A stretch of 28,915 bases of DNA from DASRCB01 sp035653295 (GTDB lineage: Bacteria; Acidobacteriota; Terriglobia; Bryobacterales; Bryobacteraceae), in assembly GCA_035653295.1 (NCBI GenBank), contig DASRCB010000055.1, positions 1 to 28,915 of the forward strand, in the 5' to 3' direction. The stretch's first letter is position 1; the number at the start of each line of letters is the position of its first letter. The notes beneath the pieces were generated by a model. That model did no database searches. It was not told the origin of the DNA and saw only the letters and a program-made list of their open reading frames with translations. The translations under genes were made by a program, and so were the position numbers. Of the stretch, positions 23,508 through 28,915 are shown in pieces.

Positions 23508-25619
23508 TTATTCTGCCGGGCCGAGAACTTCCCGAACTTTTCCAACGAGCGCACCCAGGGTGAATGGTTTTTGCAGGAAGGCCATTCCTGCTCCGAATTC
23601 GCGCGTATACATGGACGTGTCGTCGGTATAACCGGAGATGAACAGCACACGCAGACCCGGACGAGCGGACTTCAGCCGTTCCACCAGTTCCTGTCCATTC
23701 ATTTCCGGCATCATCAGGTCAGTGATGATCAGATCGATTGCGTTTGTCTCGACGATGCCCAGAGCCTCTTCGGCGCGCGCGGTGTCGAGCACCACATAAC
23801 CATGGCGCTCGAGGATTTTGCGGACGAGCGCACGAATTCCGGCTTCATCCTCGACCACGAGAATGGTTCGCGCGCGGGGTTCGCGCCGCGGCTCAGCCTG
23901 TGGCGCGGCTTGTTCGGAACCGGGGGTTTCCGCGGCGGTAGCTTCCTCGGCGGCGGGCGCGGCAGACGGCGGTTCCTGTTCGGCACTGGCCTCCGGCGCC
24001 GCGGGTGCGGCTTCGGCATGCGGTTCCGCGTGGCGCTGCTCCTGTTGTGCAGGGCGCTCCGCCTGAAGGAGGTCGATGGTGATGAGATTACCGCCATTCG
24101 CCGCTTCAACGCTGATATGTCCGCCCCAGTGTTCGATGGCGAAGAACGCGCGCGCCAGCGCTGAGACGGCATCCTCGGAGGGTGTGGTTCCTCCGAGCAC
24201 CTGTTCGAACATAGAATCGGCGCCGACGCCCGGCGCATTGTCGCGAATTTCGATACTGGGGAAACCGCCGCGCCGGGAGACAGTCACGGTTGCGGCAGAA
24301 GCGCCGTTCGAGCTGGAAGCGGCGGCGCGCGCAACAATTCCCCGCAGGGCCTCTTCGAGCTCCGCGGGTTCCGCGCGGGCCCACACCGGCTCGGGGGCGG
24401 GCTGGACGCTGACGTGCGCCGCCTCGATGCCCTCCTGCAGGCGAGCCACGACGGCATTGAGGTCCACGATTCCGGGCTCCGCCGGCTCGTAGGTGGCAAA
24501 GGTGCGCAGCTGGCCGGCGATGGCGCCCAGGCGCATGGCTGCGTCGCGGATGGCGGTCAGGCCGGAGCGCGCGGGACTGCCCTCTCCAACGCCGGCCAGA
24601 GCGTCCTCGGTGTAGCCGGTGACGATCATCAACAGGTTGTTGAGATCGTGCGAGAGCCGGCCGGAGAGCTTTTTCAGGGCGTCGAGGCGCTCGCGCGTGA
24701 CGCGGGAGCTTTCTGCTTCCCGGCGGCCGCTGATATCGACGCTGAAGCCGACGATGTATCGCCGGCCCTCGCCTTCCACCACGTGCGCCGACTCGTGAAG
24801 CCAGACCGTGCGGCCCTCCGCGGTGCGGGCGCGAAATTCCCCGCTGTAGCGGCCATCGCCTGCGACGGCTTCGATATAGAGCGCCAGCAGGCGCTCGCGA
24901 TCTTCGGCGGCGATGCGCTCGCTCCAGAAGTTGGGATTCTCGATCCAGTGCTCGGCGGGGTAGCCCAGCAGCCGGACGGCGCCCTCACTGGCGAAAATGA
25001 AACGCATTTCGGGGAGTTCCACAGCCCAGATCGCCGCATCGAGCTGGTTAATGAGGCCGCGCTCGGCCGGCGCGGAGGGCTGCTCGGGCGCAGCGGATTC
25101 GACCACTTCAACTACGGTGACGGGCTCGGCGGCGGCCTCCTCGGCGGCGGCCTGCGCGACTTCCTCCGCGGCAGCCCGTATTTCTTCCGCGGTTTCCGTG
25201 GCGATCTGAATGTCGCTGATGTCTTCGATGCTGAGCAGCGCCTCGCGAGGGTTGTCCAAATCCCAGCCGGTCATGGGGCGAATGCCGATGCGCAGCATTC
25301 TTCCGCCGAGGTCCGGACGCGTGGTGACTCGCAGTCCAAACTGCGGGTGTCCACTGCGCAGAACCTCCCGGACGCGGTCCAGGATCTCACGGGGAAAGAG
25401 CAGTTCGAGGCTGCCGCGAAACGGGTCCGCGCTGCGCAGGTTAAATATGCGGCGAAATGCAGTATTGGCGGAGGCCACCCGCAGATCGGAGGTAACTACC
25501 AGCAGACCTACCGGTATTCCGGCGACGATCTCCTGATAATAGCGGCGCTCACTTTCGAGCAGCGCCAGCAGACGCGCAACGTCCGCGGAATTCCAAAGCG
25601 CATAATCGGCCCGTTCCAT
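23508..25619 (-). CDS. PAS hybrid histidine kinase with degenerate ATPase and C-terminal receiver
   Basis: A 703-residue soluble protein from ATG 25619; an in-frame TTG at 25634 would add five residues. Order: PAS (about 25-135), Ala/Glu-rich linker (145-185), PAS with PAC (190-297), HisKA-like helix pair with His324 (GRLSHDLNNLLMIVTGY), ATPase-like domain (about 385-520), Ala/Pro/Glu-rich linker (520-583) and receiver (585-703). The receiver is complete: Glu590/Asp591, phospho-acceptor Asp634 (IITDLMMPEM), Ser662 and Lys684. The ATPase domain keeps the G1-like DNAPGVG (460-466), but its N-box reads RGIVARAAASSSN without the usual Asn-x3-Asn. The G2 glycines are also missing. ATP binding and autophosphorylation are thus doubtful, and it may work as a phosphatase or as a receiver scaffold. 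No partner gene is adjacent. Confidence 0.88.
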   Translation of the reverse strand: MERADYALWNSADVARLLALLESERRYYQEIVAGIPVGLLVVTSDLRVASANTAFRRIFNLRSADPFRGSLELLFPREILDRVREVLRSGHPQFGLRVTTRPDLGGRMLRIGIRPMTGWDLDNPREALLSIEDISDIQIATETAEEIRAAAEEVAQAAAEEAAAEPVTVVEVVESAAPEQPSAPAERGLINQLDAAIWAVELPEMRFIFASEGAVRLLGYPAEHWIENPNFWSERIAAEDRERLLALYIEAVAGDGRYSGEFRARTAEGRTVWLHESAHVVEGEGRRYIVGFSVDISGRREAESSRVTRERLDALKKLSGRLSHDLNNLLMIVTGYTEDALAGVGEGSPARSGLTAIRDAAMRLGAIAGQLRTFATYEPAEPGIVDLNAVVARLQEGIEAAHVSVQPAPEPVWARAEPAELEEALRGIVARAAASSSNGASAATVTVSRRGGFPSIEIRDNAPGVGADSMFEQVLGGTTPSEDAVSALARAFFAIEHWGGHISVEAANGGNLITIDLLQAERPAQQEQRHAEPHAEAAPAAPEASAEQEPPSAAPAAEEATAAETPGSEQAAPQAEPRREPRARTILVVEDEAGIRALVRKILERHGYVVLDTARAEEALGIVETNAIDLIITDLMMPEMNGQELVERLKSARPGLRVLFISGYTDDTSMYTREFGAGMAFLQKPFTLGALVGKVREVLGPAE

Positions 25620-25713
25620 AGCGTTATCTGTCAATCAGTCTCGCGCGTGTTGGCGGTGTCGAACAACGGTTTAGGACTCATAAAGTACCAGGTACCACTG
25701 AATCCCGGTTCCA

Positions 25714-25730
25714 GGCCGGAAAGTCCGGCC
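25714..25730. repeat. Perfect hairpin GGCCGGA-AAG-TCCGGCC
   Basis: Seven-base arms around AAG lie between the divergent kinase and lipoprotein genes. A second small palindrome, GTACC-A-GGTAC, is at 25685-25695. Either could be an operator or a 5' leader structure for one of the two genes. There is no T-run, so a terminator is unlikely. Confidence 0.45.
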
Positions 25731-25777
25731 CCGGTTCGGAAGCGTCTTGCGGCGGTGGACGCGTAGAATGATAGGGC

Positions 25778-26398
25778 ATGAAACGAACAGCGACCGTAGC
25801 TGTCCTGACCGCCGTAACTGCGATTTTAACCGGGTGCTCCTCAACGGCCCCAACCACGGAAACAAAAAAGGCCGCTCCGCCTCCTGAGCCGGTGACCGGC
25901 CAGCAGGCTTTCCAGCAGATGTACGTGCAGGCGCGGAGCTGGGCTCCCGACGCCGCCCCGCTGGAACTGCACAGCATGAACCTGAAGACCGTAAGGTCGG
26001 AGGGTGGCAAGGCCGGGGCGTGGCGGGCGACATTCGTATCGGAGTCGCACAGCCGCATGCGCAGCTACACGTGGTCGGCGATCGAAGGCGAGGGACTGCA
26101 TCAGGGTGTTTTTGCCGATCAGGACGAGCGCTGGGCGGGTCCGAACGCGGACATGAAGCCGTTTCTGATCGCCGCCATTCGGCACGACTCCGATGCGGCG
26201 TGGCAGGTCGCGTCGGCGAAGGCCGCGCCTTATTTGAAGAAGCACCCCGATGTTCCGGTGACGTTCTTCCTCACGCTGTCCAATCGCTACCCGGATCTCG
26301 CCTGGCGCGTGGTTTTCGGGGAATCGGTTGGCGCAAGCGACTATTCCGTGTTCGTGGACGCAAGCACCGGCAAGCTGCTCGGCGAACTAAAAGGCTGA
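25778..26398 (+). CDS. Lipoprotein of unknown function
   Basis: A 206-residue lipoprotein precursor. The signal peptide ends in the lipobox L-T-G-Cys20 followed by Ser-Ser, so the mature protein should be lipid-anchored; the absence of Asp at +2 is compatible with the outer membrane. A Thr/Lys/Pro-rich linker leads to a globular domain. Its end (AWRVVFGESVGASDYSVFVDASTGKLL) resembles PepSY-type repeats, where a beta hairpin ends in D-x-x-T-G-x-hh. The gene precedes the second ECF sigma gene by 59 bp. TAGAAT at 25764-25769 could be its -10 element, which would give an almost leaderless mRNA. Function is unknown. Confidence 0.75.
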   Translation: MKRTATVAVLTAVTAILTGCSSTAPTTETKKAAPPPEPVTGQQAFQQMYVQARSWAPDAAPLELHSMNLKTVRSEGGKAGAWRATFVSESHSRMRSYTWSAIEGEGLHQGVFADQDERWAGPNADMKPFLIAAIRHDSDAAWQVASAKAAPYLKKHPDVPVTFFLTLSNRYPDLAWRVVFGESVGASDYSVFVDASTGKLLGELKG

Positions 26399-26406
26399 TC
26401 GCGCCG

Positions 26407-26435
26407 GGAACTTTCGATCCTGAATTGGCGAATAA
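26407..26435 (+). promoter_or_regulatory. Candidate ECF-type promoter before the second sigma gene
   Basis: GGAACTT (26407-26413) has the form of the ECF -35 element (GGAAC). CGAATAA (26429-26435) lies 15 bp downstream where a -10 element is expected. It stands 22 bp before ATG 26458. ECF factors often transcribe their own gene, so autoregulation of this operon is plausible. The promoter motif of this particular sigma factor is not known. Confidence 0.4.
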
Positions 26436-26457
26436 GGGACAGCACGGACGCTGACCC

Positions 26458-27003
26458 ATGCCGCTCGACCAGATACCAGACGCCGAATTACTGAAGCGGG
26501 CGGTGCGCGGGGATGAACTGGCGTTCACCGAGCTGTATCGCCGCAGACAGGGCGGCATTTTTCGCTTTGCGCTGCAGATGACCGGAAGCCAACATGTGGC
26601 CGAGGAGGTTACGCAGGAAGTATTCATGGCGGTGATCCGCGGCATGAATGCTTTCGACAGCGCGCGCGGCTCGGTCCAGGCCTGGCTTTACGGGATCGCC
26701 CGGAACTGCGTTCTTCGTCATTTCCGGCGCGAGCGCACTGCGTTGCCGCTCGGAGAGATGGCGGACGTGGGTGTGCTTTCCAGCAGTCGCGACGATTCGA
26801 TTGACGCCGTGCGGCGCGCCGTGCTGGCGCTTCCCGAGCCCTTTCGTGAGGCTGTGGTCCTCTGCGACCTGCAGGAGTTGACCTATCAGGAGGCGGCGGA
26901 CGCGCTGGGCGTGCCGATCGGCACGGTGCGGTCGCGAGTGAGCCGCGGGCGCGGCATGCTCGCGAGCTTTTTTCGGAGCAGAGATGTGAGGTGCGTGGTA
27001 TGA
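26458..27003 (+). CDS. ECF sigma factor (RpoE-like)
   Basis: A 181-residue sigma factor of normal ECF length. Region 2 (about 17-85) includes DELAFTELYRRRQGGIFRFAL, the core-binding VAEEVTQEVFMAV and the -10-recognising SVQAWLYGIARNCVLRHFRRER. Region 4 (about 120-175) is LPEPFREAVVLCDLQELTYQEAADALGVPIGTVRSRVSRGR, with a clear helix-turn-helix. The last codons overlap the next gene by 4 bp (ATGA), which couples it to its anti-sigma partner. A possible autoregulated promoter lies just upstream. The operon goes on to a secreted protein and a seleno-peroxiredoxin, so an oxidative or thiol-stress regulon is a reasonable guess. Confidence 0.93.
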   Translation: MPLDQIPDAELLKRAVRGDELAFTELYRRRQGGIFRFALQMTGSQHVAEEVTQEVFMAVIRGMNAFDSARGSVQAWLYGIARNCVLRHFRRERTALPLGEMADVGVLSSSRDDSIDAVRRAVLALPEPFREAVVLCDLQELTYQEAADALGVPIGTVRSRVSRGRGMLASFFRSRDVRCVV

Positions 27004-27533
27004 GTGTGCTCGATGCCCTCGCCCGGATGCGGGAACAGGATGCGCGATGTGAAGCGCCGCCACGAGTGGAGGCAGCGGTGCTTGCGGCCTATCGGGACGG
27101 GCGCAGGCGGACAGGGAACCGGTGGTGGTTGGTCGCTGCTGCCGCGGCAGTGACCCTTTTCGCGCTTCTCTGGACCTTCAGCACGCGGCCGAAAGAAGTC
27201 GCCATCGCGCCTCACAGGACGACTCCGGCAGCGCGCAGTCAGCCTGCTCCGGTCGCCGCCGTAACCGCAGGCAGGAATCCCGGGATCGCGCCCGTGCGGC
27301 GGCGAAACCGCCTGCTGCACGTGACGCGAAAGGCGATCCAGGCTCCAAACCGGAGGACGCTGTACGCGCTCACGCCGCCCGCTGAGCGCGACGGGTTTGT
27401 TGCAGTGCCGTATGCGCCGCCGTTCCCCACCGATGAATTCGAGGTGGTTCGGGTATCGCTGGCAACGGGCGCCAAGGCGGATGTGGTGGCCGGCGTGGAC
27501 GGCATCGTGCGCGCCGTGCGGTGGGTTGATTGA
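27000..27533 (+). CDS. Putative transmembrane anti-sigma factor
   Basis: A 177-residue protein starting in the sigma gene's stop (ATGA), with GAGGTG upstream. The N-terminal 45 residues are charged and helical (LDALARMREQDARCEAPPRVEAAVLAAYRDGRRR), as in acidobacterial anti-sigma proteins that lack the classical HxxxCxxC zinc finger. One transmembrane helix lies at about 46-63 (WLVAAAAAVTLFALLWTF). A Pro/Ala/Arg-rich linker follows. The C-terminal domain ends with FVAVPYAPPF, EVVRVSL and DGIVRAVRWV. Position and layout support an anti-sigma role; direct family evidence is modest. Confidence 0.75.
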   Translation: MSVLDALARMREQDARCEAPPRVEAAVLAAYRDGRRRTGNRWWLVAAAAAVTLFALLWTFSTRPKEVAIAPHRTTPAARSQPAPVAAVTAGRNPGIAPVRRRNRLLHVTRKAIQAPNRRTLYALTPPAERDGFVAVPYAPPFPTDEFEVVRVSLATGAKADVVAGVDGIVRAVRWVD

Positions 27534-27551
27534 GAGGAAGAGAGGGAGGCT

Positions 27552-28412
27552 ATGAAAACACTCGTTACCTGTGCTGTTCTTGCCTGTGTGTGCTGCCTTT
27601 CGCAGAACACGGCTGAGGTCCAGCCCCAAACTCAGATGATGGTGATGAAGACCACGGCGGAAGCCGCGGCCGCCGGCGCGGCCATGACCGGGCCGGTTAC
27701 GTACTTCAGCTTTGAACTCGGCGAGCATGGCGGGCCGGTAAAAAACGCGCCATTCTCGGCCGATGTCACCAATGATCACGTGCAAACCCTGGCCGACGGG
27801 AATCACATTCGCACCAGCAATCCGGGAAAGATTTTCCGCGACAGCGCCGGCCGCACACGGCGGGAAACAATGCTCAACCTTGTCGGACCGTGGTCAACTG
27901 CCGGGGAGAAGCAAACGCACGTGCTCATCAACGATCCGGTTGCGGGTGTGGCCTACGACCTCGATGAGGAACAAAAGACAGCCCGCAAGCTGCCTCCGGC
28001 GCAATTCAAGGTTCCCACCGGCGGCGGCATCGGCCTCAGCATGGGCCCGCAGGACGTGGTCCGGCTAAAGCAGAAGCTCGCAGCCGAGTCGGGAAGTGGC
28101 AATGCGCGGACGGAGGATCTGGGAACGCAAAACATCGAGGGTGTGCCAGCGCACGGGACGCGAACCACCATCACCATTCCCGCCGGCGCCATGGGCAACG
28201 AGGCACCAATCCAGACTGCCAGCGAGCGCTGGTATTCGCCCGATCTCCAGACCGTCGTGCTGGCGACCGTGCATGATCCGCGCATGGGTGACAGCACGTA
28301 CAAGCTGACCAACATCGTGCTGGCCGAACCGGCCGAGTCGCTGTTCGAGGTTCCGGCCGGCTTTCAGGTGGTGGAGCCAAAGAATTTCTTTTACAAGACT
28401 CCGACGAAGTGA
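27552..28412 (+). CDS. Secreted protein of unknown function
   Basis: A 286-residue exported protein with a GGGAGG ribosome binding site and a signal peptide (MKTLVTCAVLACVCCLSQ, possibly with a longer cleavage region). The mature part looks like an LolA/outer-membrane-lipoprotein-sorting-type beta sheet: HIRTSNPGKIFRDSAGRTRRE, HVLINDPVAGVAYDLDEEQKTARKL, then GVPAHGTRTTITIPAG and ERWYSPDLQTVVLATVHDPR, ending FEVPAGFQVVE. Similar proteins are frequent behind sigma/anti-sigma pairs in acidobacteria, but none that I know of has a defined role. It lies 18 bp after the anti-sigma gene and 26 bp before the peroxiredoxin gene, so it is in the same operon. Confidence 0.78.
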   Translation: MKTLVTCAVLACVCCLSQNTAEVQPQTQMMVMKTTAEAAAAGAAMTGPVTYFSFELGEHGGPVKNAPFSADVTNDHVQTLADGNHIRTSNPGKIFRDSAGRTRRETMLNLVGPWSTAGEKQTHVLINDPVAGVAYDLDEEQKTARKLPPAQFKVPTGGGIGLSMGPQDVVRLKQKLAAESGSGNARTEDLGTQNIEGVPAHGTRTTITIPAGAMGNEAPIQTASERWYSPDLQTVVLATVHDPRMGDSTYKLTNIVLAEPAESLFEVPAGFQVVEPKNFFYKTPTK

Positions 28413-28438
28413 TGGTCCACCTGGAGTATGCTGCGAAT

Positions 28439-28915
28439 ATGCGATTTCCTCACCTGCTGCTCGCAGTGTGTTGCTTCGCGGGCGCGCTCGCACAGAACCC
28501 GCCGTCCTCAACTCTCAAAGTTGGTGACAAGGCCCCGGATTTCACGCTGCCGTCCACTCAGGGCGGCTCCGTGCATCTGGCTGACCTCATCGGCAAGAGC
28601 CCGGTAGTGCTTGCCTTCTTCCCGGCGGCGTTCACCGGCGGTTGAACGGCGGAGATGAAAGCATATCAGGCTGATATGCAAAAGTTCGAGGCCTCCGGCG
28701 CGAAGGTTTTTGGAATCAGCACCGACAACGGGCCATCGCAGAAAGCGTTCGCCGAAAGTATCGGATTGTCGTTCCCGCTGTTGAGCGATTTCGTGGACCG
28801 CAAGGTGTCTCAGGAATATGGCGTCTACATTCCGAAGTACGCGATCGCCGGCCGGGTGACTTTCGTGATCGACCAGGACGGAAAAATCGACACCATCGAA
28901 TCGAACGGAGACGCC
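28439..28915 (+). CDS. Selenocysteine peroxiredoxin (partial, runs off window)
   Basis: An exported AhpE/BCP-like peroxiredoxin, of which 159 codons are in the window. After a signal peptide (MRFPHLLLAVCCFAGALA) comes KVGDKAPDFTLPSTQGG. The active-site motif PxxxTxxC reads PAAFTGG followed by TGA (28643-28645, residue 69), then TAEMKAYQADMQKFEASGAK, VFGISTDN, FPLLSDF, YGVYIP and VTFVIDQDGKI in the same frame without another stop. The TGA is exactly where the peroxidatic Cys belongs, so it is read as selenocysteine. A SECIS-like hairpin follows. No resolving Cys is visible after it, so it would be a 1-Sec enzyme reduced by an outside thiol. It should reduce peroxides outside the cytoplasm. ATG 28439 was chosen because it gives a clean signal peptide; ATG 28412 is the alternative. 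Conventional translation would give a useless stub ending at 28645. Confidence 0.9.
28643..28688 (+). promoter_or_regulatory. Candidate bacterial SECIS element
   Basis: The UGA codon is followed, 15 nt later, by a perfect stem GCAUAUCA (28661-28668), loop GGC (28669-28671) and UGAUAUGC (28672-28679). The loop starts 23 nt after the UGA, and its first two bases are G, as required of bacterial SECIS elements. An outer GAAC (28644-28647) can pair with GUUC (28685-28688) to close the structure. It would recruit SelB with Sec-tRNA. Confidence 0.82.

Noticed and set aside
24414..25766. A 450-codon plus-strand open frame opposite the hybrid kinase
   Set aside because: Shadow frame rich in Gly and Ala, while the PAS and HisKA features are on the minus strand.
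28409..28645. A complete short protein ending at the TGA at 28643
   Set aside because: The peroxiredoxin domain continues in the same frame after the TGA, so this would cut the enzyme at its active site.

Overview
The window looks like chromosome from a high-GC acidobacterium, probably of the Bryobacterales/Solibacter type. This is inferred from gene content, because no rRNA or other marker gene is present. The clues are a full-length ADOP-type FtsX/MacB permease, a TonB receptor/YfiR/CHASE8-kinase operon, ECF sigma factors with membrane anti-sigma partners, secreted proteins of unknown function, and GC-rich palindromic intergenic repeats. No rRNA, tRNA, CRISPR array or insertion sequence was found.

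Layout. (1) 1-2749 reads as accessory DNA. It holds a frameshifted nucleotidyltransferase gene joined by a GTGA overlap to a stand-alone DUF262 (GmrS/ParB-like) gene, then a possible small ORF and a convergent four-helix membrane protein. (2) 3078-5428 is a translationally coupled FAD-monooxygenase/epoxide-hydrolase pair. (3) 5611-8064 is the ADOP permease, flanked on both sides by palindromic repeats. (4) 8272-8934 is a YqgE/AlgH protein with an export signal; its tail overlaps a minus-strand operon (8871-13662) of TonB-dependent receptor, YfiR and CHASE8-PAS-PAS histidine kinase. (5) 13866-14524 encodes two small membrane or exported proteins. (6) 14612-15696 (minus) is a P-loop kinase coupled to an exported RbsD/FucU-like protein, divergent from an exported GH3 glycosidase (15730-18027) that is followed by an MFS exporter. 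(7) 19901-23207 (minus) is a three-gene operon: CHAT caspase-like protease, ECF sigma factor and zinc-finger membrane anti-sigma factor. (8) 23508-25619 (minus) is a PAS hybrid kinase whose ATPase domain looks degenerate. (9) 25778-28915 (plus) holds a lipoprotein, a second ECF sigma/anti-sigma pair, a secreted protein and a peroxiredoxin that runs off the window.

Two observations stand out. The terminal peroxiredoxin has an in-frame TGA exactly at its peroxidatic cysteine (PxxxTxxC becomes PxxxTxxU). Clear peroxiredoxin sequence continues after it, and a hairpin with a GG-starting loop lies at the distance expected of a bacterial SECIS. It is almost certainly a selenoprotein, which a standard gene caller would cut to a short stub. 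Second, the CHAT/ECF-sigma/anti-sigma operon resembles, without any CRISPR component, the logic of type III-E CRISPR (Craspase TPR-CHAT, Csx30, CASP-sigma), so it is a candidate protease-controlled transcription switch.
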